DNA of 64,000 nt. Origin: Streptomyces sioyaensis. Lineage in GTDB: Bacteria; Actinomycetota; Actinomycetes; Streptomycetales; Streptomycetaceae. Of the stretch, positions 9,986 to 20,027 are shown piece after piece. Below the pieces are notes generated by a model. The model was given only the letters and a program-made list of their open reading frames with translations. It made no database searches and was not told the origin of the DNA. The stretch spans positions 43,834-107,833 of the forward strand of contig NZ_SDIF01000016.1 of NCBI RefSeq assembly GCF_004122735.1, in the 5' to 3' direction. Each line of letters starts with the position of its first letter. Within the stretch, counting starts at the first letter, position 1. Made by a program: the position numbers and the translations under genes.

Positions 9986-10576
9986 TCAGTTCGCTTCGGC
10001 GGATCTGGTCACCGCCTTTCCTGTACGCGGCTCACCACCGGCCGCATTCGCGGCCTCCGTCCCTGACTTGCTCTCCACAGCCTCTGGCAAGGCCGCCGGT
10101 CGGTCGCGTGTCGCGCCATCGGGCCACAGAATGTCCACCGGTACTCCCGTACGCCGCGCGTAGGCGACCACATCCGCCGTCCCCCCGAATCCACGGGCGG
10201 GCTTCCCGTCCCATACAGCGATCAGACGGTCCACCAGGCCGACGAGAATTTCGCTCCCCGCCATATGGGCCTGTGAGGACGATTCGCTCCTGCCCGTGTA
10301 GTGCACGTCGACAGCCTGGTGGAGCAGCGCGTCATAGGTGGCGTGGTGTGCGGCAGGCAACCCGTTCCGGTACTGAGCGGCCGGAATCACCACCTCGATT
10401 CGCCCACCGGCCGCGAGCACGGACTCGGCGAACCAGGCATCGGGGCCGTCTGCGAGGCACGAAACCCCACAGAGCTCTGTCGGCTCGTACGTCTTCACCT
10501 CTGCGTCGAGACACATCCGCACGAGCTTTTCCACAGCAGCCGTCAGCCCACGATGCCCCGTGATTCCGACCCTCAC
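9986..10576 (-). CDS. SLOG-like Rossmann-fold nucleotide-binding protein
   Basis: 196 aa. The N-terminal VGITGHRGLT and later CLADGPDAWFAESVLAAGG and VIPAAQY are typical of the SLOG superfamily (related to DprA, LOG and YspA-type sensors), which bind nucleotides or nucleotide-derived ligands. The segment DRLIAVWDGKPARGFGGTAD is strongly conserved in actinobacterial members. The C-terminal 35 residues are low complexity. GTG start with AAAGGGG about 8 nt upstream. No partner gene is obvious: it lies between the broken methyltransferase and an NmrA-like gene, all leftward. Ligand and role are unknown. Confidence 0.75.
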   Translation of the reverse strand: MRVGITGHRGLTAAVEKLVRMCLDAEVKTYEPTELCGVSCLADGPDAWFAESVLAAGGRIEVVIPAAQYRNGLPAAHHATYDALLHQAVDVHYTGRSESSSQAHMAGSEILVGLVDRLIAVWDGKPARGFGGTADVVAYARRTGVPVDILWPDGATRDRPAALPEAVESKSGTEAANAAGGEPRTGKAVTRSAEAN

Positions 10577-10740
10577 AGCAGCGCCCCTTTCGCGATGGTC
10601 ACGGGCAAGTTGGCGCGGTGTCAGATTCTGAAACCATAGTCCCGTTGGTACGGCCCTGAGGCGCCGGCCGCCCGCGGGCTCGAACGCCGGCGCCCCCGCA
10701 CCCTCAGGAAAAGGGCGCCCCTCAGAAGGAGGGAACCCCC

Positions 10741-11652
10741 TCAGGAAAAGTCCGCCACGTGATCCCGGGCCCACTCGGCGTACGTCCGCCCCGGGCGGCC
10801 CGTGACCCGTTCGACGGCGTCCGAGATGGGGAAGGCCGGCGCATCGACCATCGTGCCGAACAGCCGGACCAGTTCCCTCGCGGCCTCCAGCGGCAGATGC
10901 GGCCCGGCCATCGCCTCGGCCGCCGCCTCCTCGGAGATCTGCTCGACCTGCGTCTGCCGGCCGATCGCCCGGCCGATCTCGGCGACCTGCTGCGCCGTGG
11001 TCAGCACCTCCGGGCCGGTGACGCGATACGCCTGGCGCAGATGTGCGCCGCTGCGGTCCAGCAGGGCGACGGCGGCGACATCGGCGAGGTCGGCCTCGTG
11101 CACGGGCGTGCCCTGGGCGCCGGGGTGTGCCTCGCGCACCACGCCGGTCGCACGGATCGACGGGGCCCAGGCGAGGGTGTTGGTGGAGTAGTTGCTGCCG
11201 CGGACGAAGGTCCACTCCAGGCCGGAGTCGCGCACCGTACGCTCCACGTCGGCGTGCATGCGGGCGATGTGGTTCGAGTCGTCGGCCGCGGTATCGGTCA
11301 CCGCCATCGAGGAGTTGAGGACGATCCGGCGGACTCCGGCCGCGATGGCGGCGTCGACCAGCGCGGTCACGGCCTGGCCGCCGCCGGCCGCCAGGTTGAG
11401 GAACAGCGCGTCGGCGCCGGCCAGCAGCGGCGCGAGGTCCGCCGAGCCGGTGAGGTCGGCGCGGAGGACCTCGGCACCGTCCGGCAGGGCGGCGCGCGCC
11501 GGATCGCGGGTCAGGGCGCGTACGGCGGCGCCGTCCGCGAGGAGCCGGCCGACAAGACAGCGGCCGATATTGCCGGTTGCCCCGGTCACCACGATCAGGG
11601 GGGTGGGTTCAGGGGCACGTTCAGAAGAGTTCATGGGGTGGGGAGAGTTCAT
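10741..11652 (-). CDS. NmrA-like NAD(P)-binding oxidoreductase
   Basis: Atypical SDR-family protein of about 300 aa. The dinucleotide-binding motif VTGATGNIG lies near the N terminus, followed by the QOR2/YtfG-like regions LFLNLAAGGGQAV, RRIVLNSSMAV and LEWTFVRGSNYSTN. Members are quinone or NADPH-sensing oxidoreductases. Two in-frame ATGs (11652 and 11634) compete; neither has a strong ribosome binding site, so the start is uncertain by six residues, and the frame stays open further upstream. No HxlR-type regulator, the usual neighbour of such genes, is next to it. Confidence 0.83.
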   Translation of the reverse strand: MNSPHPMNSSERAPEPTPLIVVTGATGNIGRCLVGRLLADGAAVRALTRDPARAALPDGAEVLRADLTGSADLAPLLAGADALFLNLAAGGGQAVTALVDAAIAAGVRRIVLNSSMAVTDTAADDSNHIARMHADVERTVRDSGLEWTFVRGSNYSTNTLAWAPSIRATGVVREAHPGAQGTPVHEADLADVAAVALLDRSGAHLRQAYRVTGPEVLTTAQQVAEIGRAIGRQTQVEQISEEAAAEAMAGPHLPLEAARELVRLFGTMVDAPAFPISDAVERVTGRPGRTYAEWARDHVADFS

Positions 11653-12040
11653 GGGAGGGCGTCCGTCTTTCCGTTGTCGGGTCGATGGGCGGGTCGTTGG
11701 AGGGCTGTCGGTTGGTGGAGCACATGGGTTGCTGGGGGGCAATGGTTGAGCCAGCGGGGCAATGCACTGCGTAACTGCGGGAGGGACATGCAGGGTGTGA
11801 CGGAGAGTCCCGTGACAGGGCTCGTTATCGGGCCGGCTGGGCGAGGCGAGACCGGTATCGGTCAACAGCCTCGGCACCGTGTCCGCCAATCGCTCAGGTC
11901 ACCAAGAGGCATGACGGTAGTTCAGCTCCGCCCACACGCAAGGCAATTTTTCATCAAGGCCGAGGCGACAACCCGCGCATAACCGACTTACTTCCGGGGC
12001 AACTTGCGTTCGAGGGGCCCGCTCATGGTGGGATGTACGG
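11653..12040. other. Intergenic region between divergent genes
   Basis: About 390 bp with lower coding bias than its flanks. It must hold the promoters of the NmrA-like gene and of the divergent DUF2993 gene. I see no clear operator, repeat or small gene. Confidence 0.4.
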
Positions 12041-13435
12041 ATGCGCACCCCCACACGCATACCCTCGCCCTCGCCCGCCGCGCCGCACCGCGCCGAGTCC
12101 TTTGCGACGGGCACCCAGGACGACCCCGCCGGCGAGACCAGAAAGCTCACCCCGGTCCACCCGGTCAACCCGTATGCGGACCTGGCAGCGCTCGCCGACC
12201 CGGAGCCGGAGCCCGAACCCGAGCCGGAATACGGCTCGTTCGATGCCGACGGGGTGCCCCGGCGTCGCACCTACCTCAACGAGCGCGACGACAGCGACGA
12301 CCCGCTGGGCCTGGGACTGCGCTCGGACGACGAGGTGGACGACGGGTGGAAGCCGCCGAACCACCGCCGCCGGAAGCGTGGCAGGAAGCGTGGCATCAGC
12401 CGCTTCGCGGCCATGTCGATCACCGTGAAGCTGCTGGTCGCCGTCCTGGTCGGCACCTCGTTCCTGGCGCTCGGGGACCGGTTCGCGGTGCTGTACGCGC
12501 AGAATGCGGCCGCGCAGAAGCTGAAGGACGCGCTGCATCTGAACGCCACCCCGGAAGTCGACATCCAGGGCTTCCCGTTCCTGACCCAGGTCGCGGACAA
12601 GCGCGTCGACCGGGTCAAGGTGACCATTCCCGACCTGGCCGCCGACCGGGTGTCGCTGGCCAAGGTCGAGACCACCGCGGACGACGTACAGCTCGACGGC
12701 GATCTGCCCAGCTCCATCAAGGGCGCCACGATCGGCACCATGCACGGCAGCGTGCTGCTCGCCTTCGATGACATGAACCGCGAACTGGGCGCCTCGCAGG
12801 TCAAGTTCAGCGAGATGGGACCCGACGCGGTCCGCGCGGTCGGCCAACTGCCGGTCGCCGGCCATGACTTGCGCGTCCACGCCCAGGCGCACATCCGCCG
12901 GGCCGGCGACCGCGGCATCTCCACCGACATCAGCCAGATGCGGCTGGACATCGGCGACATCGCCGTCTACCGCCCCGGCACCGGCAAGGAGGAGGGCCTG
13001 CGGCTGACCCGCAAGACCGCCGCCGAGCTCAGCCGGCAGGCCGCCAAAGTCAAGCAGATGCTGAGCATCCCGGCCATCGCCGACCGGATCGGCATCCCCA
13101 AGATCTACATCCAGGACGCGCTGCGCAGCGAGGAGAAGCTGCACGAGCTGACCGGCTCACCGCGCTTCATCCAGAAGCTGATGAAGGTCAATCTGGTCGA
13201 CGTGGTCGCGGACCACCCCTGGCTGCTCCAGAAGGTCGGCATCGACCCGAAGATCCTCGGCACGCTGACCGGCCTGACCAAGCCGCAGCTCGCCGACCGG
13301 CTGTCGCTGTCCTTCCAGCTCCCCAAGATGCCCGGGGACGTGCGGCTTCAGCACATCTCCGTCGAGCGGGACGGCATTCGCGCCGACATGTTCGGATCGA
13401 ATCTGCCGTTCGGGGACGCGGCGAAGAAGAAGTAA
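12041..13435 (+). CDS. LmeA-like (DUF2993) membrane-anchored phospholipid-binding protein
   Basis: 464 aa. Residues 1-115 are a polar, Pro/Glu-rich cytoplasmic region (EPEPEPEPEPEYG) with a basic patch NHRRRKRGRKRG, then a single membrane span (about 125-142) and an extracytoplasmic DUF2993 domain with the hallmark VDIQGFPFLTQVADKRVDRV. LmeA in mycobacteria binds phospholipids and acts in lipomannan elongation; a similar envelope role here is inference. The start is the ATG after the weak GTGGGATGTACGG. A second, shorter DUF2993 protein is encoded at 27865. Confidence 0.82.
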   Translation: MRTPTRIPSPSPAAPHRAESFATGTQDDPAGETRKLTPVHPVNPYADLAALADPEPEPEPEPEYGSFDADGVPRRRTYLNERDDSDDPLGLGLRSDDEVDDGWKPPNHRRRKRGRKRGISRFAAMSITVKLLVAVLVGTSFLALGDRFAVLYAQNAAAQKLKDALHLNATPEVDIQGFPFLTQVADKRVDRVKVTIPDLAADRVSLAKVETTADDVQLDGDLPSSIKGATIGTMHGSVLLAFDDMNRELGASQVKFSEMGPDAVRAVGQLPVAGHDLRVHAQAHIRRAGDRGISTDISQMRLDIGDIAVYRPGTGKEEGLRLTRKTAAELSRQAAKVKQMLSIPAIADRIGIPKIYIQDALRSEEKLHELTGSPRFIQKLMKVNLVDVVADHPWLLQKVGIDPKILGTLTGLTKPQLADRLSLSFQLPKMPGDVRLQHISVERDGIRADMFGSNLPFGDAAKKK

Positions 13436-13554
13436 GAGGTCGCGGGGGTAGGCACGGTGGCGCACCGATACAGAGAGGTGAGCGCGGAGTTCCGGTGATC
13501 ACGGGGTTGTGACGCCACGTGATCACAGATGTGAGTGTTCTTGTGGGCACCTCC

Positions 13555-14400
13555 TCACTCGGCGGCCACCGCCGTCTGCCACGCGCCCGGGCGTTTGCCT
13601 GTGGCCTTATGGAAGAACACCGAGAAGTTGGATGCGTCGGAGAAGCCGAGTATGTCGGCACAGCGGGCGGCGGTGAGGCGGTCGTGTGCGAGGAGCCGTT
13701 TGGCTTCCAGGGTGATCCGTTCGACGATGTACGCCTTCGCGGTGCGGCCGGTGGCCTGCTGCGCCGCTCGTGAGAGGGTGCGGGGCGCGTATCCCAGCGC
13801 ACGGGCGTAGTAGCCGGCGTCGTGGTGTTGCCGGAAGTGCGCTTCGACGCTGGAGCGGAACAACCGGAACACCGGATGTGTGAGCCGTGCTTCGGCGTGC
13901 GGTGGGTGCAGCCGGGTGATGAGCGCGGAGAGCAGGATTTCGGGCAGCTCCGTCGAGGAGTCACTGGGTGGGGCGGATGCTTCGAGGAGGAGATGGCTGC
14001 GCGCCGCGTCGACGAAGGGCCGGTCGGCGTCGGGGATGCTCCAGTGCGCGGCCAGGTCCGGGGAGGCGACGAGTTCTCGGGTGGTGTGGGTGACCGGCGC
14101 GGTCGGCACGAACAGCACGAGGTGCCCTGCCACTTCGGCGATGTCGTCCCACCGGTGCACCGCGCCGGGGGGAATCCACACCGCGGACCGATCTTGGAGC
14201 GGGTGGAGGTGGAAATCGACCGTGACTGAGCCGGGTCCGGCGTCGATGACGGCAAGGACGTGGAAGTCGGCGCGCTGCGTGCCGCCGTCGTTCAGCTCGC
14301 GAAGGCGGCCGAACGTCATCGTCTCGACCGAGGCGGCGCGGCTTCCTGCGGGCTGGTAGGTCATCTGCCGGATCACGCTCACGTGTCCAGCTTTCACCAT
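13555..14400 (-). CDS. AraC-family transcriptional regulator
   Basis: 281 aa. The N-terminal half is a cupin-like sensor (DFHLHPLQDRSAVWIPPGAVHRW), the C-terminal half a double helix-turn-helix AraC domain (YYARALGYAPRTLSRAAQQ; LTAARCADILGFSDASNFS; FFHKATGKRPGAW). It is divergent from an alpha/beta hydrolase gene 93 bp away, the likely target. An alternative GTG six codons downstream (14382) has GAAAG/CTGGA at plausible spacing, so the true start could be there. Confidence 0.88.
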   Translation of the reverse strand: MVKAGHVSVIRQMTYQPAGSRAASVETMTFGRLRELNDGGTQRADFHVLAVIDAGPGSVTVDFHLHPLQDRSAVWIPPGAVHRWDDIAEVAGHLVLFVPTAPVTHTTRELVASPDLAAHWSIPDADRPFVDAARSHLLLEASAPPSDSSTELPEILLSALITRLHPPHAEARLTHPVFRLFRSSVEAHFRQHHDAGYYARALGYAPRTLSRAAQQATGRTAKAYIVERITLEAKRLLAHDRLTAARCADILGFSDASNFSVFFHKATGKRPGAWQTAVAAE

Positions 14401-14493
14401 CGGGCGACCAGTCACGCCGATGCCCCGTCCGGGTGCAGACGTTTCCATGAATACACAGGGCAATCGCCTGGAGCATCGACCGGAAGAGCCATC

Positions 14494-15270
14494 ATGAACA
14501 CGACGCAGCAGACGCTTCTGCCCGCTTACGACCATCGGCCGGGGACCGGGCCGACTCTGGTGTTCCTGCACTACTGGGGTGGTTCTGCCCGCACCTGGGA
14601 CCTCGTCGTCGACCGCCTGGCGGGCCGTGACGTGCTCACGGTCGACTTCCGCGGGTGGAGCCGGTCGAGCGCTCTGCCCGGTCCCTATACGCTCGGTCAG
14701 CTCGCCGACGACACACTCGCCGTGCTCGCGGATGCGGGGGTCACCGACTACGTCCTGGTGGGGCATTCGATGGGGGGTAAGGTCGCACAGCTGGTCGCGG
14801 CCACCCGGCCCGCCGGCTTGCGCGGCATCGTTCTCGTCGGCTCCGGCCCGGCGAAGCCCGCCGCACAGGTCACTCCCGAGTACCAGGAAGCCCTGTCGCA
14901 CGCCTACGACTCCGCCGAGTCCGTGGCCGGGGCACGGGATCACGTCCTCACCGCGACCGAGCTGCCCGCTCCGGTCAAGGCGCAGATCGTGACCGATTCG
15001 CGGACCGTCACCGACGCCGCCCGCACCGAGTGGCCGCAGCGCGGCATCGCGCAGGACATCACCGAGCACACGCGCATGGTCAGCGTGCCCGCTCTCGTCG
15101 TCGCCGGAGAACACGACCAGGTGGAGCCCGTCGGCGTGCTCCGCGACAACCTGGTGCCCTACCTCTCCCAAGCCGACTTCGTGGTGGTCCCCCACACCGG
15201 TCACCTGATCCCGCTGGAAGCCCCGGCCGACCTCGTCGACGCCATCACCGCATTCGCGCCGGCAGCCTGA
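14494..15270 (+). CDS. Alpha/beta hydrolase
   Basis: 258 aa serine hydrolase. Oxyanion region FLHYWGGSART, nucleophile elbow GHSMGG, acid near VVAGEHDQVEP and catalytic His in PHTGHLIPLE are all present. The ATG follows GGAAGAG by 6 nt. Its divergent placement beside the AraC regulator suggests substrate-inducible control. Substrate unknown; relatives include haloperoxidase-like and ester hydrolases. Confidence 0.88.
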   Translation: MNTTQQTLLPAYDHRPGTGPTLVFLHYWGGSARTWDLVVDRLAGRDVLTVDFRGWSRSSALPGPYTLGQLADDTLAVLADAGVTDYVLVGHSMGGKVAQLVAATRPAGLRGIVLVGSGPAKPAAQVTPEYQEALSHAYDSAESVAGARDHVLTATELPAPVKAQIVTDSRTVTDAARTEWPQRGIAQDITEHTRMVSVPALVVAGEHDQVEPVGVLRDNLVPYLSQADFVVVPHTGHLIPLEAPADLVDAITAFAPAA

Positions 15271-15354
15271 CCGTCCCCGCGGCCCGACGACGGGCTGTGC
15301 CCCTGATCACCCGCCCACGGGGCCGGGACAGGCCCTGGAAGAAGTAAGTCGCGG

Positions 15355-15393
15355 CGGGCCGGCCCGAGGGAGCAACCGCCGGGCCGGCCCGAG
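15355..15393. repeat. Two copies of a palindromic CGGGCCGGCCCGAG unit
   Basis: The 14-mer occurs at 15355-15368 and 15380-15393, a 25-bp period. The GGGCCGGCCC core is self-complementary. It lies between the convergent hydrolase and histidine kinase genes, where a terminator would be expected. Confidence 0.5.
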
Positions 15394-15424
15394 CGAGTAG
15401 CCAACGGGCAGGCCCGGCGGGCCG

Positions 15425-16924
15425 CTAGCGCGCTGCGGGAGGCGGCTCCCCGGTCTCCTGGGGGCCCGGGCCCGGCACGTCCGGTGGTGGGGTCGCGGCG
15501 CCCGGCAGTGTCAGCACCGCCTCGGTGCCGCCGAGGTCCGCGGACCGCAGCCGTACGGCGCCGCCCGCCTGCTGTGCCGTCCGGGCCACGATCGACAGCC
15601 CCAGGCCGCTGCCCGGCAGGCTGCGGGCGGACGGGGAGCGCCAGAACCGCTCGAAGACGTGCGGCAGTTCGTCCTGTGGGATGCCGGGGCCGTGATCGCG
15701 TACGGTCAGCTCCCCGCCGGACAGCCGGACCTCGACGGTGCCGCCGAGCGGGCTGAACTTCACCGCGTTGTCGAGCAGATTGACCACCGCCCGCTCCAGC
15801 CCGGCCGGCTCGGCGCGTACGTACCAGGGGTGCAGGTCCGCCGCGAAGGTCAGCGTCGGGCCGCGCAGCCGGGCCCGCTCCAGCGCCGCGCCGACGACGT
15901 CGTGCAGCGCGACGACCGCGATGGCACTGTGCCCCGGCTCGGGGGGCCGGGACAGCTCCTGGAGATCGCCGATCAGCGCCGCCAGCTCCCCCATCTGCGC
16001 CTTCACCGAGGCCAGCAGGGCCTCCTTGTCGGCGGCCGGGATCGGCCGGCCGGACTGCTCGCTGCGCACCAGCAGATCGATATTGGTCCGCAGGGAGGTC
16101 AGCGGCGTGCGCAACTCGTGGCCCGCGTCCGCGATCAGCTGCTGTTGCAGATCACGGGACGCGGCGAGCGCGGCGGTCATGGAGTTGAAGGAGCGCGAGA
16201 GCCGGGCGATCTCGTCGTCGCCGTCGGCCGGGATCCGGATGGCCAGGTCCTCGGTGCGGGCGACGTGCTCGACGGCATCGGTGAGCTGGTCCACGGGCTT
16301 GAGGCCGGAGCGGGCGACGCCCAGTCCGGCCGTGCCCGCGCCGACGACGCCCAGCCCCGCGACGGCCGCCAGCAGCAGCGCCAGGCGGTTCAGCGCGCTG
16401 TTGACCTCGGTCAGCGGGCGCGAGATGGACACCGCGAACTGCACGCCCTGGACACCGATGTGCTTGGTCAGCACCCGGACGTCCACGCCGCCGGTGGTGA
16501 CGGCGTCGTGCAGGGAGTCGCGCTCCACGCCCTGCGCCACCGCGACGTCCGCGCGCTGCACCCGCACCGGCTGGGAGTTGGGCCCGATGCACCGCGAGCC
16601 GTCGACCTGCACGATCTGGACGTTGTAGTACGAGGGCGGGGCGTTCTTGCTCTCGGTCGGGTCGGTGGGCTGGCAGGGCGCGTAGGTCAGCTGGAGATAG
16701 TCCGCGGGGACGCTGACGTTCTGCAGCGAGTTGTCCACCTCGTCGCGCAGCTGGGCGCGGGTGAGCAGCCAGCAGGCCAGCGCGGAGACCGCCACCGCCA
16801 CCGCCACCGCGGCCGCAGTGAGCAGGGTCAGCCGCGAGCGCAGCGGCAGCCGTGCGAAGCGTGCGCCGAGACTGCTGTGCGCCGAGCCCGCGCCGCCCGG
16901 AGTGTGTGCCCCGGTGCCGCTCAT
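15425..16924 (-). CDS. Sensor histidine kinase (MprB-like)
   Basis: Membrane sensor kinase, 499 aa. Two transmembrane segments (about residues 33-55 and 180-205) flank an extracytoplasmic sensor domain; then come a HAMP linker, the H box [19 protein letters not shown] box [11 protein letters not shown] box DHGPGIP and G box GSGLGLSIV. The C-terminal tail is Pro-rich. Start and upstream stop overlap as ATGA with the response-regulator gene, so the two are coupled. Together with the downstream-regulated protease this resembles the mycobacterial MprAB envelope-stress system. Confidence 0.95.
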   Translation of the reverse strand: MSGTGAHTPGGAGSAHSSLGARFARLPLRSRLTLLTAAAVAVAVAVSALACWLLTRAQLRDEVDNSLQNVSVPADYLQLTYAPCQPTDPTESKNAPPSYYNVQIVQVDGSRCIGPNSQPVRVQRADVAVAQGVERDSLHDAVTTGGVDVRVLTKHIGVQGVQFAVSISRPLTEVNSALNRLALLLAAVAGLGVVGAGTAGLGVARSGLKPVDQLTDAVEHVARTEDLAIRIPADGDDEIARLSRSFNSMTAALAASRDLQQQLIADAGHELRTPLTSLRTNIDLLVRSEQSGRPIPAADKEALLASVKAQMGELAALIGDLQELSRPPEPGHSAIAVVALHDVVGAALERARLRGPTLTFAADLHPWYVRAEPAGLERAVVNLLDNAVKFSPLGGTVEVRLSGGELTVRDHGPGIPQDELPHVFERFWRSPSARSLPGSGLGLSIVARTAQQAGGAVRLRSADLGGTEAVLTLPGAATPPPDVPGPGPQETGEPPPAAR

Positions 16925-17655
16925 TCCGCGCCGCCGTCCGCCCGCAGGACGTAGCCGACCCCCCGCACGGTGTGCACCAGCCGCGGCTCGCCGCCCGCTT
17001 CCGTCTTGCGGCGCAGATACATCACGTACACGTCGAGGGAGTTGGAGGTGGGTTCGAAGTCGAAGCCCCATACGGCCTTGAGGATCTGCTCCCGGGTCAG
17101 CACCTGCCGCGGATGGGCGAGGAACATCTCCAGCAGGGTGAATTCGGTACGGGTCAGCTCGACCGGCCGGCCGCCCCGGGTCACCTCGCGGGTCGCCAGG
17201 TCCATCCGCAGATCGGCGAAGCTCAGCGTCTCGCCCTCCTCGGGGGCGCCCCCGCCGGCCGCGTACCCGCTGCGGCGCAGCAGGGCGCGGATCCGGGCCA
17301 GCAGCTCGTCCAGCTCGAAGGGCTTGACGAGGTAGTCGTCGGCACCGGCGTCCAGCCCGGTGACCCGGTCGCCGACCGTGTCACGGGCGGTCAGCATCAG
17401 GATCGGCACGGTGACCCCGCTCGCCCGCAGCCGGCGGGCGGCGGTCAGCCCGTCCATCCGGGGCATCAGGACGTCCAGCACGATCAGTTCGGGGTCGCCG
17501 GACGCGACCTTCTCGACCGCGTCCAGGCCGTCGACCGCCTGCTCGGTCACGTACCCCTCGAAGACCAGTGAGCGCTGCAGGGCCTCCCGGACCGCGGGCT
17601 CGTCGTCAACGATCAGGATGCGGGCGGGGTGGTCACCGTGCTCGGCGGGGCTCAT
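16921..17655 (-). CDS. OmpR-family response regulator (MprA-like)
   Basis: 244 aa. Receiver domain with acidic pocket DDE at 17-19, phospho-acceptor Asp61 in IVLDVLMP and the conserved Lys in YLVKPFE; the C-terminal winged helix carries [16 protein letters not shown] and VYVMYLRRK. The kinase gene follows with a 4-nt overlap. A trypsin-like protease gene is encoded just upstream on the same strand, and three 11-bp-spaced direct repeats before that gene are a plausible binding site. Confidence 0.95.
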   Translation of the reverse strand: MSPAEHGDHPARILIVDDEPAVREALQRSLVFEGYVTEQAVDGLDAVEKVASGDPELIVLDVLMPRMDGLTAARRLRASGVTVPILMLTARDTVGDRVTGLDAGADDYLVKPFELDELLARIRALLRRSGYAAGGGAPEEGETLSFADLRMDLATREVTRGGRPVELTRTEFTLLEMFLAHPRQVLTREQILKAVWGFDFEPTSNSLDVYVMYLRRKTEAGGEPRLVHTVRGVGYVLRADGGAE

Positions 17656-17794
17656 GGGTGTGGCTACCTCGGGTGGGATCAGGAACGGCTGCTCTTCAGC
17701 CTTGCACGACGACGGGATTATGGCGGGGGTGACGCGGAGGGTCTTGTGCCGGGTGGTGGCGGGCCGGGGCCACCGGCCGGCGGAGGGTGGGAGG

Positions 17795-18865
17795 TCAGAC
17801 GCCGCTGTTGCTGCCTCCGCTCCCGCCGCCGCGCAGCGAGTCGAGGTCGGCCTTGACGGTGTTGATCGGGATGGCGAAGCCCAGGCCGATGCTGCCCGCC
17901 GAGCTGCTCGACGCCCCCGAACTCGGGGCGTACATCGCGGAGTTGATGCCGATGATCTGACCCTGCATATTGATCAGGGCGCCGCCGGAGTTGCCCGGGT
18001 TGAGCGAGGCGTCGGTCTGTATCGCCTTGTACGAGGTCTTCGACTGGCCCGGGTCGCCGTTGAACTGCCGGCCGCCGAACTCGAACGGCCAGCCGCCGTC
18101 GCCCCCGTTGTCCTGCTGCCCCCGGCTCTCCTCCTTGGGCACGGTCACATCGCGGTTGAGCGCCGAGACGATGCCGCTGGTCACCGAGCCGGTCAGCCCC
18201 TCGGGCGAGCCGATCGCCACCACCTGGTCGCCGACCGCGATCTTGTCGGAGTCGCCGAGCTGGGCCGCGGTCAGGTTCTTGACGCCGCTGATCTTGACCA
18301 TCGCCAGGTCCTTGTCGGGGTCGGTGCCGACGACCTTGGCGGTCTTGCGGCTGCCGTCGCTGAAGGTGACGGTCACCGTGTGCGCGCCGGCCACCACGTG
18401 GTTGTTGGTGACGATCTCGCCGTTGCTGGTGACGACCACGCCCGAGCCGGTGGACTCCCCGTTCGCGGTCCGGGCCTTGATCTCCACGATCGCCGGGCTG
18501 ACCGCCTTGGCCACCGCGGAGACCCCGCTGCCGCTGGACTTGTTGCCCGCATTGACCAGCGGGGTGGACGAGCTGTTCTGCGTCGCCCGGTTGGTGGCGT
18601 CGGCGATCAGCGCCGCACTGCCGCCGCCGATGAGGCCGGAGATGAGCGCCACCGCCGCGATCAGCGCGACCGGCCGGCGGGTCCGGCGCCGTGACGAGGG
18701 GGCGTGCGGGGGTGGCGGTGGCACGGCCTGCCCGGCGCCGCCCTGGGCGCCCTGGGCGTACTCGCTGCCGTATCCGTACCCGTACGCGGAGGCGTAGTGG
18801 TTGCCGTCCGCGGACGGCCGGTCCTGGGGCGTGTCATCGCCGCTTCGGCGGTAGCTCTCGGTCAT
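17795..18865 (-). CDS. Membrane-anchored trypsin-like serine protease (HtrA/PepD type)
   Basis: 356 aa. A Gly/Tyr- and Pro-rich cytoplasmic region is followed by one membrane span (about 65-88) and an extracytoplasmic chymotrypsin-fold domain with catalytic His156 (TNNHVV), Asp186 (DKDLAMV) and Ser293 (GNSGGALIN). Unlike HtrA and PepD it ends soon after the protease domain with a Gly/Ser tail and has no PDZ domain. ATG preceded by GGAG. Upstream and codirectional with the two-component pair, it is a likely member of its regulon. Confidence 0.93.
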   Translation of the reverse strand: MTESYRRSGDDTPQDRPSADGNHYASAYGYGYGSEYAQGAQGGAGQAVPPPPPHAPSSRRRTRRPVALIAAVALISGLIGGGSAALIADATNRATQNSSSTPLVNAGNKSSGSGVSAVAKAVSPAIVEIKARTANGESTGSGVVVTSNGEIVTNNHVVAGAHTVTVTFSDGSRKTAKVVGTDPDKDLAMVKISGVKNLTAAQLGDSDKIAVGDQVVAIGSPEGLTGSVTSGIVSALNRDVTVPKEESRGQQDNGGDGGWPFEFGGRQFNGDPGQSKTSYKAIQTDASLNPGNSGGALINMQGQIIGINSAMYAPSSGASSSSAGSIGLGFAIPINTVKADLDSLRGGGSGGSNSGV

Positions 18866-18888
18866 GGGGAAAACTCTCCGCCCGGTCC

Positions 18889-18917
18889 ATGAGAACCGGC
18901 TGAGAGCGTCCTGAGAG
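18889..18917 (-). promoter_or_regulatory. Triple 11-bp direct repeat upstream of the protease gene
   Basis: On the coding strand of the protease three units follow at exact 11-bp period: CTCTCAG, CTCTCAG and TTCTCAT. One helical turn per unit is how OmpR-family regulators bind tandem sites. The repeats lie 24-52 bp upstream of the protease ATG, and the neighbouring OmpR-family regulator is the obvious candidate. Confidence 0.55.
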
Positions 18918-18977
18918 ACCCGACAGAAGTGGGTATGCCCGATATAAAGACGTCGGGTTCAGGGCCGCCCCGCGGCC

Positions 18978-20003
18978 TCAGCCGCCGCAGCCGCAGGACC
19001 GCCGTACCACCAGCCGCGACGGGAACTGCCGCAGCCGCTCCCGCCGGGAGCCGACCACCCGGAGTCCGTCGTCCAGCACCAGATCGACCGCCGCCCGCGC
19101 CATCGCCTCGCGGTCCGAGGCGACCGTGGTCAGCGGCGGATCGGTGAGCGCGGCCTCCTTCACGTCGTCGAAGCCCGCGACCGCCAGCTCACCGGGCACG
19201 TCGATGCGCAGCTCGCGGGCGGCCCGCAGCACGCCGATCGCCTGGTCGTCGGTGGCGCACATGATGGCCGGCGGCCGCTGCGGCCCGGCCAGCAGCTTCA
19301 GCGCGACCTGGTAGGCGTCGTAGCGGTTGTAGGGGGCCTGGAAGTAGCGCCCCTCCGCGGACTTGCCGGACTCCTGCATGGCCCGCCGCCAGCCCTCGAC
19401 GTGGTCGGTGACCGGGTCGCCGGACTTCGGGGTCTCCTCCGTGCCGCCGAGAAAGGCGACGTAGGGATGGCCGTGCTCCAGCAGATGCCGGGTCGCCAGC
19501 TGCGCGCCCCAGACGTCGTCCGTCATCACCGCGACGTCGTCGATGGCGTCCGGCCGGCGGTGCAGCAGCACCACCCGGGCGTCCCAGGCGTCGATCTCGG
19601 CGGCCGCGTGCTCGCTGGGGCCCTGGCTGATCAGGATCAGCCCGGACACCCGCATCCCGAGGAAGGCCCGCAGATAGTGCACCTCGCGCTCGTCGAGGTA
19701 GTTGGCGTTGCCGACCAGGACCATCTTTCCGCGCTCGGCGGCGGCCTGTTCGACGGCGTGCGCCATCTCCGCGAAGAACGGCTGCCGGGTGTCCGGCACG
19801 ATCAGCCCTATGAGGTCGGTACGGCGGGACGCCATCGCCTGCGCCACCCGGTCCGGCCGGTAGCCGAGCTCCTTGATGGCGGCGAGTACCCGCTCGCGCG
19901 TGGCCGGGGCGACCGGCCGTGGTCCGTTGTTGATGACGTAACTGACAACGGCGGTGGACGTACCCGCCAGTCTTGCCACATCATCCCGCGTCACCTTGGC
20001 CAC
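18978..20003 (-). CDS. LacI-family transcriptional regulator
   Basis: 341 aa. The N-terminal helix-turn-helix [20 protein letters not shown] and hinge helix are followed by a periplasmic-binding-protein-like effector domain ([39 protein letters not shown]). The C-terminal end RSCGCGG is characteristic of a conserved actinobacterial subgroup. No sugar transporter or catabolic operon is adjacent, so its target is unknown. Confidence 0.93.
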   Translation of the reverse strand: MAKVTRDDVARLAGTSTAVVSYVINNGPRPVAPATRERVLAAIKELGYRPDRVAQAMASRRTDLIGLIVPDTRQPFFAEMAHAVEQAAAERGKMVLVGNANYLDEREVHYLRAFLGMRVSGLILISQGPSEHAAAEIDAWDARVVLLHRRPDAIDDVAVMTDDVWGAQLATRHLLEHGHPYVAFLGGTEETPKSGDPVTDHVEGWRRAMQESGKSAEGRYFQAPYNRYDAYQVALKLLAGPQRPPAIMCATDDQAIGVLRAARELRIDVPGELAVAGFDDVKEAALTDPPLTTVASDREAMARAAVDLVLDDGLRVVGSRRERLRQFPSRLVVRRSCGCGG

Positions 20004-20027
20004 GCGCGGCAGTCTACGCGGGTGGTG

